Source of the DNA: Ectocarpus siliculosus
Lineage: Eukaryota; Sar; Phaeophyceae; Ectocarpales; Ectocarpaceae
Assembly: GCA_000310025.1 (NCBI GenBank)
Contig: FN648381.1
Coordinates: forward strand, 250,280-290,119
DNA: 39,840 bases
Direction: 5' to 3'
Part shown: piece after piece, positions 22,802 through 32,992 of the stretch
How positions within the stretch are numbered: position 1 is the first letter of the stretch
Layout: each line of letters begins with the position of its first letter
Notes under the pieces: generated by a model
What the model saw: the letters and a program-made list of their open reading frames with translations, nothing else
Databases searched by the model: none
What the model was told of the DNA's origin: nothing
Translations under genes and position numbers: made by a program

Positions 22802-23340
22802 GGGGTCATGCCCATTGCTTTTCACGTAAAGGGGCAATGCCCATCGCCTCCACAGGTGGCCGATGGGGCACGTTATGGGAGGTTATGCCCGCGCATAACC
22901 TGCCCAGGTTGGATATACGCTGTATAACCTCTTTATGCTGGGTTACCAACCGCCGGTTTTCTATCGGATTAGAAAATCAATTTTAACCTTGCCTTGTCGG
23001 GCTGGCAACCTCAATCCGAAACAATGGGTGCAAGCTCGCCCGCAGCTGGGTGACAATCACCCCAGCGACGCAAAACTTCGCGTCGAGGCCAGGAACAATC
23101 CCAGACAGGGATTACGAAGCACACACACACGGAGTACACCACACGAGCATGGTGATTGGGCCAAAAACAAATAAAAAATACGGTACTCCCTCAGGTACGA
23201 AACGTGAGCTCGATCACGTAAGCCGGGGGGTCCCGCACGTAGTAAAAGTACGCCGGGGAGAGGGGCGAAATTCTGAAGCTTTAGCTTCAGTCTCATATTT
23301 CAATATCCGTGGGTGGGTGGAACTTTTCTTCGCATACCCC
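22802..23340. repeat. Field of closely spaced unrelated hairpins
   Basis: Many short inverted repeats follow one another, each with a different sequence. Clear examples: GGGCAATGCCC (22832), GGTTATGC with GCATAACC (22881-22900), TTTTCTA with TAGAAAA (about 22957-22976), GCTGGGTGA with TCACCCCAGC (about 23045-23066), CGACGC with GCGTCG, AATCCC with GGGATT (about 23098-23114), CTGAAGCTTTAGCTTCAG (23273-23290) and ATATTTCAATAT (23296). Stems of 6-9 bases are more frequent than I would expect by chance. No gene is seen. Confidence 0.55.
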
Positions 23341-23419
23341 ACCCCTTGCCCGACCCGGTCTCAAATGCTGATCTCGAGCTACAGTGCAAATTTCGTGGCG
23401 CCCCAAGTATGGTTCGGTA

Positions 23420-23535
23420 GGGAATCGCAAACCATGACCCCTTCCCGAGTTTCAGCAGCTTCCACTTCCTGTGGCCGACACGACTCGGCCTTGAATGTTC
23501 CTTGTCTGTTTCGCCATGGAAACGGCCGGTTGAAC
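23420..23535 (-). repeat. Dispersed repeat, copy 2 (inverted relative to 11966-12085)
   Basis: Read on the minus strand it aligns with 11966-12085. It keeps the same translated words (RNRQGT, SCRPQE) in an otherwise unrecognised frame. Confidence 0.65.
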
Positions 23536-23908
23536 AGCGAAAGAGGGTCCTGCGTGCTGCGCGCCACAATTTTATTTTTTTTGTTCTTCCTGAGTGACCA
23601 TGCTGCTGTTGTTGCTGAATTGCTTCAGACAAGGTTGTAGGCTATCGTGTCTGTCGCTTTGGGGTGCACGCGTCGCGTAGTAGGCGATGCGCGTCGCATA
23701 CTTTGTCGCCCGTTGTGTCGTTATACATGAAAAGCAACAACAGCACAATAGTTGAGACAGACAACAACAGGCCTTTTTTCTCTCTTTCTTGCTGCATATG
23801 CATGTGGGTGGTATGCAGCGTAATAGTCTAAGAGGCATATGCATGGGTGGCATACATCGAATAAGCGTGTTGATGCTTCACAGGTAGACAAATGGCGACC
23901 CACCCACA

Positions 23909-24442
23909 TTCCTCTGGGGAAAAATAACCCTCTAGAGGATTTGAAATCCTCTGGAGGATATTTAATCCTCTAGAGGATATGCGTGCGATATACTCCGAGG
24001 GAAAAACCCAAAACTTCCTCGGGAGGGGAGACAATCAGCCTCTCCCGAGGATGTAAAAATAAAAATCCGCCCGAGGTTAACGACACAGCAACCCCCAGAG
24101 CATCGAGTAGAAATCGTTACTCTGGGGGGTACGTGTCTGACGTATTCCTCGGAGGGTGGGCAACAAGTGTCCTCCGAGGATTTGAAAGGGCAATTTCCTC
24201 AGAAGGGGAAGATTTAGCATCCCCCCAGAGTATCACCTGAAATTAAGGTACTCTCGAGGATGTGCAGGACGCGTATCCTCGGGGGACAACATTTTATCTT
24301 TCCTCCGAGGGACATATTCGAACAAACCCTCACAGGGGGGAAGAATCAGCATCCTCGAGGGCAATAAATAAGAAGGAACTGCCCTAGAGGGAAAATGGCC
24401 CACAAATCCTCGGGGAACAATACTACAGAGTCCTCCAGGGAT
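23909..24442. repeat. Periodic array of about 22 degenerate CCTC/GAGG palindromes
   Basis: Palindromes built from CCTC and GAGG arms recur at about 23909, 23928, 23946, 23965, 23991, 24015, 24039, 24065, 24091, 24118, 24144, 24169, 24194, 24219, 24247, 24274, 24300, 24326, 24350, 24380, 24406 and 24430. The best copies are perfect (TCCTCTAGAGGA at 23966; TCCTCCGAGGA at 24170). Most are one or two changes away. Spacing is 18-19 bases for the first three steps, then 24-30, mostly 25-26. The intervening A/T-rich bases are all different. No reading frame fits. Confidence 0.8.
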
Positions 24443-25775
24443 AATTTGCGTTATCATCGTGGCAAACTGAAGGAAGAGGCGAAAAATATGTAAGACCTGG
24501 CGCCAGGGGAAGAGCCAGCAGCGAAGCGAGCGGTCATATTTCTCCGGTGGGTTTTGCCCTCTTCTGTTCACGTGCTAGCCGATATCTCGCCAAATACGTA
24601 TCGAGTTGCCTCAATAACGGTATCCGGAAGGAGCTGGCAACATGGGCTGTTGGGAATGCCAAGGTTTGGCGCCATGAGTTGCCGAATACACGCCGTAAAA
24701 AAAGGTTGTGTGTTCAAGCAAAAATGCCAAAACGGTTGCGAGCGGTGTTTTGGACCGCCGCGGGTTTGGTTATTATCCACCGACTAGGGTTAAGGATTTG
24801 CCCCCCGCCCCCCAATGGGGCTGTGGGCCAACATCCAGGACGGATGGTGGTGAGCGTCCGGGAGGACGGAAATAATAAGAAGAAGGGGAGAGGATTTGTA
24901 AGGGCGGGAAGAAGGGACGGTGTTGGGAGAGGCAAGGAAGTGATGAAGAATTTCGGCACTCGACGAGCGCGCGCTCCCGTCGGGGGTGAAAGGAACATGT
25001 CAGTCCGTAGTCTTGTCTATCGGAATCGAAAAGCCGAAAAATGGAGGTAAACATTATGTACACAACGACGGAGAAGGCCGACGAGGAAGGTACGAAGAGA
25101 GGAAATTGCACCCCACGTTCGAACTCCGGGTGAAAACCGCCGCAAGGATGGAGTGCGAAGGGAACAAAAAAAAAACGGAGACGTCGACGTTTGCGTCGTG
25201 GAGCGATCCTTCTGTATATCGCAGGTACTCACCAACGCAAGACGGGGAGGTAAAATACCCATCGTGAAAGTCAAAGCGCAGGTCATAGCTGCATATGACT
25301 CATGCGCGGAGAAGTTGCCACACGGAGACTTATCAACAAGAAGTTTGAAGGCCGGCTGAGAAGGTTTGAAGACACAAACACTTACGCGGCGACGATGGCA
25401 AGCGCAACGTCTAAACTTCACAAGAAGAAAAGTGCATACAAAAAAAGAAAAGCCGGATGGCGACCGATGGCTCTCTCTCTCCGAATGAAGGGATTCCCAC
25501 AATTTCCAACAGGTAGTCCACAAGTATCGAGGAGGACGTCGGAACGGTTTTTAATGTGGAGACAACAGCAACAACAACAACGATGAAGGTCGACCCGTCC
25601 TGTGTCGTTCAGTGTTAAATGATAAATGCAAAAGATGGACTGCGTAAAGATCCAGCGGTCTTTTTCGGCAGCGGCAAAGAAATATGCGACCACATGCCGC
25701 GAAAAAAAAAAAAGCTGAGCGGGATACCGTAGGACATAGAACACCGCCTTTTCTGTTGTTGCAGGCAGGTTTGCT
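24443..25775. other. Stretch without a supported gene
   Basis: Several overlapping frames on both strands, including a basic frame at 24547-25050 and a Gln-tailed frame at 25302-25586, have no recognisable domain or consistent splice pattern. A perfect 12-base palindrome CCTGGCGCCAGG lies at 24496-24507. Confidence 0.4.
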
Positions 25776-26384
25776 TCCAAAACCCGGGAGTCCAACCCAC
25801 TCTTGTATTTCGGCCTACAAGACTCCAATCGACACAAGCACCGGTAGGAGAGTGCGTGGGAGATGCCGTGACAGCACAACTCCACTCTCCTACGACATCT
25901 ATGTACAGTAGTACTGCTGTCGTTGTAGCACGATGTGGAACATCTCCGAGGGGTCCTCCTGCGCGGTAACGACAACATGGCGAGAGCTCTACGTGTACCT
26001 GTCGTCCACACATGTGGCAGCCGCGCGACACACGAACGGATATTTGCATCGCATTGTACTATGGTTCGCCGTGGCAGGAAGTATCCCATCCCGTTAGGTC
26101 GTTGCGGTACTTGTAGCACGCGGACGTCGTTCGGCGTCTAGTCCATACTGCTGTAGCAAAAACACAGCAGCAGTAATCGAGCTAAATTTATGCATGAAAT
26201 GTTTTGCTCTGGTTCACTTTTGCCTCCACAACCCGAGAATCCCACTGCTGTATCTCGAACTACAAGACTCCAATCAACAAACCAGCACTGGCAGAAGTGC
26301 GTGGAAGAATGCTGTGACAGCACAACTAAGTCGACACTCGTACGACTTCCATGTACAGTCGGCGTCTGGTCCATACTGCTGTAG
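25776..26384. repeat. Diverged direct repeat pair of about 155 bases
   Basis: Copy 1 (25776-25927) and copy 2 (26226-26384) share CTACAAGACTCCAATC, GTGACAGCACAACT and a final ACTGCTGT, about 450 bases apart. The segment before copy 2 also repeats the end block (TCCATACTGCTGTAG at 26142 and 26370). The minus-strand reading VDWSLV occurs in both, but the frame is broken. Confidence 0.7.
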
Positions 26385-26484
26385 AAATTCAAAAATTGAG
26401 CCATTTTTTATTTTATTTTTTTCCATACTAATAACAAGAAATGTATCACGTCACGACGACTATCCTGTAAGTATATATATAACA

Positions 26485-26760
26485 TGATAACTTTCCGAAG
26501 GAGGAAGCAACAGTAACAGCAGCAACGCCACGCGACGGGAGGTACCTCTTTGCTCCATATTACAAGCCCAAGGTTTGCTACCGTGTGGGGTATCGCGCGT
26601 ACAGGGAAAAACGTTTTGGTTGACCCTAAAAATATCCACGTCAGAGAGCGGTTAGTTCAAGTTCGCGCCGAATGTCTGCTCACAGTTTAGTTTTGAAGCG
26701 ATAACTCTTCGAAGGAGGAAGCAACAGCATTAGCAATGCCACGCGACGGGAGGTAGCTCT
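26485..26760. repeat. Direct repeat pair of about 62 bases
   Basis: GATAACTTTCCGAAGGAGGA at about 26485 and GATAACTCTTCGAAGGAGGA at about 26699 each lead into GCCACGCGACGGGAGGTA and then CTCT. The copies lie about 215 bases apart in non-coding DNA. Confidence 0.75.
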
Positions 26761-27076
26761 ACCCGCCATCTTTCTCGCACAAGGTTAGATGCGTTGGGGT
26801 ACCGTGAGTGTGGAGAAAAAAGGACGCAACTAGCCTCTCCCGCACGGAACAGCCCGAAAAAGCCGCGCAGCCCTCTGTTCTGATCGCCAGTCAGTCCGGT
26901 CACCGCTTGTCACGATCGGCATTTTCTCCCTTGCACCCAACGAGACGGCCCGTTTTTTGGCTTGCCGGCGAGCAGAGTCTTCCGGCTACAAATGTTAGGT
27001 CCCTCTAAGTGCAGTGTAACAGCAGGTCGTGTCGTACACTTGCTTTGCAGCGGCCTCGCGGCAGGTGTTTTATATA

Positions 27077-27275
27077 TCTCCTGAGGAAAAAATCGAACAA
27101 TACTCCTCTGGAGGAATCTGACATACATTCCTCTGGAGCGCCCCCGGTTCAGTAATTCCTCCAGAGGGTTTTTGGCCAATAATATCACCCAGAAGCATGT
27201 GTGTGACCTTTCCTCTAGGTTTTTGGCAGACGAAAAATCACCTGGGGTGAAAACCTTGAACAAAAATGCTCGAGG
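27077..27275. repeat. Second periodic array of CCTC/GAGG palindromes
   Basis: Related motifs occur at about 27077 (TCTCCTGAGGA), 27103 (CTCCTCTGGAGGA), 27128, 27156 (TTCCTCCAGAGGG), 27184 (weak), 27210, 27236 (TCACCTGGGGTGA) and 27267. The spacing is 25-31 bases, the same register as 23909-24442. Confidence 0.65.
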
Positions 27276-27470
27276 GGTAGTGTTTGGGGTGTCGGCGCGT
27301 GTACTATGTTATCACGCTCGCGGGCTCTTGTCGAGAGCGTGTTGCACAAAGGAGTGACTCAAGTTCCTTGATTCTTGGAGAGTTTAACGAGTGACAGACG
27401 TGAGCAAGAAGAGGCAAAGCCTGCTGCACCAAGTCTGTCTATCATACCCATATCTATCTCATCTGCGTAA

Positions 27471-27605
27471 CCCCCTCGGAGATCTCCGAGAATTGTATCC
27501 TGCCGTGTACACACACAAACAGGTAGTGCCGTAACAATCGTCGGGAGGATTGTTCTGGAGGATCGTTCCTCTGGACGGTGTTTCCTACCCAAGTTCCTCC
27601 CGACA
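27471..27605. repeat. Third palindrome cluster, inverted layout
   Basis: CCCCTCGGAGATCTCCGAG lies at 27472-27490. GTCGGGAGGA (27540) and TCCTCCCGAC (about 27594) form a 10-base inverted repeat enclosing CTGGAGGA and TTCCTCTGG at roughly 13-base steps. Confidence 0.55.
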
Positions 27606-28780
27606 TATTTTTTCTAAATGTCCATTGCTTCTGTTCATCTTGAGAAAAATAACACAGCAGTCAGTCACACCACGGGTGTTACGCACTACTGCTGTAGGCC
27701 TTATTGTGTAATTTGCAAGGCCTTTTCGATTGTCAAAATAATACACGAAAACTGGCGGGATGGCGTCTGCAAAAAGAAAGGTGTAAACACAAAGACGGCG
27801 ACACATCTCGATGGATTGCACACGCACAAAAAAGAGGAAGAGGCAGGACCCCTACCGCGGCCGCGCCTCCGAAGTAGCCCCATCCCAGCACCACAGCTGC
27901 TGAAGTCGCACGCACACAATAAAAGTATACACAGAGCATCATCAGTAGAAAAGATCAGGACGCCACAGCCTAGAATATCCCAAAAAGTTGCACTCCAACA
28001 AAATAGCGTTGTTGTGGTTACGAAACAACAATCGAGTCGCCGCGGCGATCACCATAGGCATTTTCCGAATAGCGCTCTGCGTACATAAGTTACCCGCGAA
28101 CCCCGCCCTCTCAAGAGCTGGCTATACTCGACAATATTGCCCACCCTATGCACATCACGCTTCTGTCGCACGCTGCAGGTGTGCTCGCGGACTGGGCACA
28201 CGGCGGGTCTCATGCACAACAGTCGACATGGAAGGCTTATCCACTTGCCCTTCACACAAGACGAGAAGCACCTGCCATTTTGTGCAACGCAGTTGGAGAT
28301 CGCAACACACGACCGAGCGCGACAACCTGAGGGCGTTAGCAAGTTAGAGACATGGGGGGCTCTATTGTAGATGTTGTGTCGGCCAAACGGGAGGTTCCGG
28401 CGGCCAACGTGCCCTTGCCTGCATGGCCTGCGTCTCCGTGTTCATAATTGAATTAAAATCGCGTGCAAGACACGAATGAATTAAATTGGTTCAAGAAAAC
28501 CTAGGAATTCCGCCCTGTTTCGGAGACATGCGGTGGGTGCGGCGGTGTTTCTGTGCTCTTTTTTGTGAGAAAATACAATGAACTGATGCTTGCTGGGAAG
28601 ACACGAAATATAGTCGGGGCAAATAGCCCCGAGGGGCAAAAAGCTACCAGTGGACAAACGATGATGCCGAGATGAACATTTTTCAACCCCGTTATTTTCC
28701 CAGATAAATAAGACGACGGACGGGTACGACGGCCCCGGGGCGCGGTTTTTAAAAGGTGTGGAGGGGGGGGGGGGGAGGGG
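27606..28780. other. Stretch without a supported gene
   Basis: A long open frame at 27618-28088 and small frames near 28050-28340 have no recognisable domain or splice logic. A TACTGCTGT copy lies at 27688. Confidence 0.35.
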
Positions 28781-29010
28781 GGGGGCTACTCGTAGTCGTG
28801 CATGCCGTATAGTCGTTTGACCTCGCATCCCTACAAAGCCGGGACGGAGCACGCCGGGTTATCACCGGACCAGGCTCTCACACCACCAAGCGCGAAGTGC
28901 CGTGAGGTATTCGGCGTGTCGCATGAAGGGTGCCCTGCATCCTGCTAATGGTGTCCGGCATCTTGTGCTTGCTTCATTGCGTATACGGATGAAAGCTGCG
29001 CATGCATACA
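28768..29010 (+). repeat. Dispersed repeat, copy 1 (direct copy at 32395-32632)
   Basis: A G-rich run leads into TAGTCGTGCATGCCGTA and then GCCGGGACGGAGCACGCCGGG, ACCAGGCTCTCAC and CATCCTGCTAA. The same order is found at 32395-32632. Sequence before the G-run is unrelated in the two places, so the G-run marks the edge. A short non-autonomous element is possible, but the type is unknown. Confidence 0.75.
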
Positions 29011-29596
29011 GTTAGGCTCTCGCGTGACCCCCCGAAATCGTGTATGCGCGTGACGCGATTATTCGTTTTTTGTGTGTGTGTTATTCCCAAAAACAAGTTG
29101 ACCCGCGCTACCTGCTGGCGACGCCACATCGCGATTTGACTTGATACTACTATGTGAACTGGAAACACGAAATACTCGCTCCCACCGAGGAACTTTCTCT
29201 TCATATTCAACACAGACCTGCGTACAGACCATACGGATGTTCTGGTAGTTCCGTTTTTGGATTGGACAAGATAAAGCTAGTATACGCTCTAAAAACAAGT
29301 GATTTTCGGTGTTTTCCACCGGCGACCGCGTACGTGTGTGGCGATAAAGAAAATCGTCAACTACCAAAACACAGCTCTCGTTTCTGCGAAGGCGACACAA
29401 CAATCGGCACCACAATCCACCACTTCGACGCGTCACAGCACGTCTTGCGAGATCGGGTACTGATGGGTAAAGCACGGTCCATGATTTGCGTTAGAGTCTG
29501 ATGATTTTTTTTGTAATTGAAGTTCTGTTTTTTTGTAGTCGTGAGCAGATTTGTGTACAAACGCGCCGTGTCGATACCGCAGGCGCTTGAGTAGCT

Positions 29597-29983
29597 TTTG
29601 CTACCGTTCCGACGCCAAAATTAGCTGTGGGTACAACACTCACGACGCAATGCTACTCGAACCTCGCCCAAGATGGGGAAGGGTGGGGTCGGATGCGATT
29701 CCTTTTTGCTGTCAACGGAAAAAAATACACACACGCACACACGGCTGATTGTTTTTGGCTGTGCGGAGTTTTTTCGGCATTTCGTTGCGAGCGTTTGCGC
29801 CAGGCGCACAGCGGCTTGCGCGGGCGCTAGAGCAGCTTTTGCTACCATTCCAGTGCCAAAAGTAGCTGTGGGTACCACACTCTCGACGCAATGCTACTCG
29901 AACCTCGCCCAAGATGGGGAAGGGTGGGGTCGGATGCGATTCCTTTTTGCTGTCTACGTGAAAAAATACACACACGCACACAC
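29597..29983 (+). repeat. Tandem pair of about 145-base copies, period 241
   Basis: 29597-29742 and 29838-29983 are nearly identical. Each contains ACGCAATGCTACTCGAACCT, AAGATGGGGAAGGGTGGGGT and ends in a CACACACGCACACAC run. No gene is seen. Confidence 0.85.
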
Positions 29984-30708
29984 ATGGCTGATATAACACA
30001 CGGACATCGGCTTGTTCAGGAGAAGCCGCGGGTTGGGCCTGAGCCTCACCGGCGTCGTCGGCCATTTACGTGGCGACGGTCCGCCCGGTCGTGTGGCGTG
30101 GTCTGTGTGTGTAGCAGACACTCTTGTATGACACTTGATGCTGCGGCTGTTGGCCCACGCATCGCCACGCAACACACACACAAAGCAAACAAAATAGAAA
30201 AAAACACGTTCGAACACAGATATTTGTAAACCTGTTCGCCGAAACGTTGACTCGGTTGTCATAATTCATGGGATTTTATTGGTCTAAATATTTTTAGGAA
30301 GGAATTAAAATCTGTTCAATTGTAGCTCCGCGTGACAGAAATATGGCCCAAAATCAGGGTCACGCGAAGGCCTAACAGTGCCAAAGGTTGTCCCTCCGGT
30401 TTCAGTTGACCGGCCAAACAAAACGTTTGACTCGGGGGTCCAATGAAAAAAAAAAACATTCCCAAGACGCCCATGAGATCGCGCACAAGATTGGATATTT
30501 TGTTTTTAGAATGTAAGGCGGAGTCTTACGGTGTGATTTTTTCGGATTTTTTAATTTTGTTCTGTCGGGGGGGGGGGTGGCCTGCACGGAAAAATTATCA
30601 AGATCCAAACGACCGTCTTACGGTTCCTCGAGGAATATTTTTGGGACAAAGAGGCTGATTCATGTTCGTTCTTGTGAGTCACAACATGCTTCAGTACACA
30701 GTTAGTTT

Positions 30709-31230
30709 TGGCTCGCGTGCGACCAACAAGACACCGAGCGCCCTGTTTATAGGTCGCCTGCAGAGGGCATGTGCATCATCGCACGCCAGTGGCTACAGTT
30801 TGCGGATGTCGTCGGCCAAAGGCCTCTCTCTGATGGCATGCGTTGTACACTGATCACAATCGAGTCGGGGCAAGCGGCAGAAAAAAAACAGCAAAGTCCA
30901 AAAATGCCAACACCGAACCACACCTCGATTCACGTTTGTTTGCAGTAGGCCGTGTGCAATCAAAACTGGACAATACGCTCTGTTTCTGGGACGCGAGCAG
31001 AGGGTATGTGTATGACCACACGCCACGGGCTGCTGTTTGTGGATGTCGACGGCTTAAGGCCTCTCTCTGGCATGCGTTTTGAACTGTGGTCACACATGCA
31101 GCAGGCGCAAAAGCGGATATTTTCGGCCCAAAGGCAAAGACGTCAGCAGAGCAATATGTGGCAGGGTTGACATTTTCGGCTCGTGTGCGACCAACACGAC
31201 GCAGAACGCCTTGAATTTTAGGTACCTGCA
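30709..31230 (+). repeat. Diverged direct repeats
   Basis: GGCTCGCGTGCGACCAACAA (30709) resembles GGCTCGTGTGCGACCAACAC (31177). The block from GCAGAGGGCATGTG to GGCATGCGTT (about 30760-30845) resembles about 30990-31078. The frames carry stops, so this is old duplicated non-coding DNA. Confidence 0.65.
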
Positions 31231-31399
31231 CTTTTTTGCCTCAGATAGGACCCCCCCCCCAAATCCAATCCGCAAATATGCACGCCGCGTAAGACTCAGC
31301 CTAAAAGACAAAAGCATTTAGTTTGTTTTTGGTCGGAAAAAATATCAGTGCATTTTTCAGGTGAAAAAAAAGGTGACGGGAAAAACAGATGTGACCCGT

Positions 31400-31466
31400 C
31401 GGATCCGAACTTACGAACTGCGGTATGCATGACCGCAGCCCACCCCCTGGTGCACTCAGCCATGCA
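31400..31466 (-). repeat. tRNA-like segment, possible SINE head
   Basis: On the minus strand an A-box-like GGCTGAGTGCACCAGG is followed by the perfect hairpin CTGCGGT-CATGCAT-ACCGCAG (a 7-base loop, as in an anticodon arm) and a B-box-like AGTTCGGATCC. The T-stem and acceptor stem do not pair, so it is not a functional tRNA gene. The reading as a tRNA-derived repeat is inference. Confidence 0.35.
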
Positions 31467-31910
31467 CAACTTTGCACAGGTACAAGGGAAATGTGCGCTT
31501 GTATAGAACGAGAGCGTACGATCATTTCACCGGATTTTTTTCGAGAATCGGCGAAGCACACGTTGAGTTATCTCAATTACATGATCGCCAATTTGTTTTA
31601 TCTATGCTGTTGAGGGTTGTTTTGTTTTTTGTCCTGATTACAGGGTGACGATTCTTTTTGGAACATTGTCAAAAAGGTTCAGAAATGGAACCGAGGTCAT
31701 AAAATAGTACCGAGAAGAGAGCTTCAATTATCTGCATTTTTTTTGGGGGGGTTCGCCGTTGTTGTCGAGATATGGAGGATTTTGTAGGGTGAAGTACCTT
31801 CGGTGGCGGTGGTAATGGGCCCATAACTTTTCATCCAGAGCGAACCCCCTCATTTCGAAAGGCTTATTCGAACGCTGCTGGCTAGAGCTTTCCAATGAAT
31901 ATTTGTTTGT

Positions 31911-32072
31911 CGTCCTGACAACCCCTTTTTTGTTATCAACCTGGCCCAAAACTATGGGACAACCTCTGGCACTGTATGACTTCATTTATTTTCCTGACAA
32001 CCCTTTTTTTGTTATCAACCTGGCCCAAAACTGTGGGACAACCTCTGGCACTGTATGACTTCATTTATTTTC
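31911..32072. repeat. 80-base tandem duplication
   Basis: The unit containing TTGTTATCAACCTGGCCCAA and TGTATGACTTCATTTATTTT occurs twice back to back with one clear substitution (CTATGGG against CTGTGGG). A fragment (CTTAATTTATTTTCTGGTGC) recurs near 32634. Confidence 0.9.
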
Positions 32073-32394
32073 TGGTGCTTTCACCCCCGGAGTTGCAATC
32101 ATTGTGTAACTGCCTCGAGGGTGTTTGACCAATTTAACACAACGTGCGATTATACCCTTTGCGCGTTGTGAGGGTTCTTGACCCCGCACAACATGATCTA
32201 CTCGACCACCATTCATGGTGACCGCAAAAACAAAACGGTAACCTGGTTGCCGAGTTCACGAAGTGATCGGCTTGTTTTACAACATCTGCCCGGGAAAAAA
32301 GAGAGAGAAAAGGCTTCAGTTGAGGCCGGGGCTACCTGTTCTTTTACACCATCGCTGCCAAGCGACGGAAACCCACCCCCCATGGCAAACACCG

Positions 32395-32632
32395 CGGGGG
32401 GGGGGGAGGTGTACTCATAGTCGTGCATGCCGTAGTCGTTTGACCATTGACCTCGCATCCCTGCAAAGCCGGGACGGAGCACGCCGGGTTCTCACCGGAC
32501 CAGGCTCTCACATCACCAAGCGCGAAGCGCCGTGAGGTATTTGGCGAGTCGCATGAAGGGTGACCTGCATCCTGCTAAGGGTGTTCGGTATCTTGTGTTT
32601 ACTTTCTGGCGTACGGGTGACAGCTACGTATG
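32395..32632 (+). repeat. Dispersed repeat, copy 2 (direct copy of 28768-29010)
   Basis: It begins with a G-run and GTACTCATAGTCGTGCATGC and shares the whole order of blocks with 28768-29010, about 3.6 kb away. The two copies do not flank a recognisable retrotransposon, so I do not read them as LTRs. Confidence 0.75.
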
Positions 32633-32992
32633 ACTTAATTTATTTTCTGGTGCTTTCACAGAGACAGTTGTAAGCACTGTGTAACGCGGGGGTGGGGGGG
32701 GGGTCGAATTAACAAGAGAGGAAATATATACACGCGGGGGCTTATCTAGGTTGTTGCTGTAATTACGAGGAGTTTTTTTCTTAAGGGATATGTGTCAATG
32801 ACACGAGGGAGACGAGCTCGAAGGATGCCAATGGGGTATTTTTGCCGCACAAGCAACCCGACCAACCCACGTCAATTACCACAACTGGGTTATCAAAATA
32901 TGTTCGAAATAGACGCAAACAGTCAAGTGCTGTCTTACCGAACCCCAAGCGAATCGACGTCCTCCTCACCTCTAACTAGCCCACATCTTGTC

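Noticed and set aside
23909-24442. CRISPR array
   Set aside because: The repeats are only about 10-12 bases, vary from copy to copy, and the spacers are about 13 bases. The context is eukaryotic and no cas genes are present.
24547-25586. Basic plus-strand protein-coding frames
   Set aside because: Composition is driven by A/G-rich DNA. The frames overlap one another, and none joins to a neighbour through consistent splice phases.
28768-32632. LTR retrotransposon with long terminal repeats at 28.8 and 32.4 kb
   Set aside because: No reverse transcriptase, integrase or protease frame lies between the copies, and the borders lack TG...CA ends.
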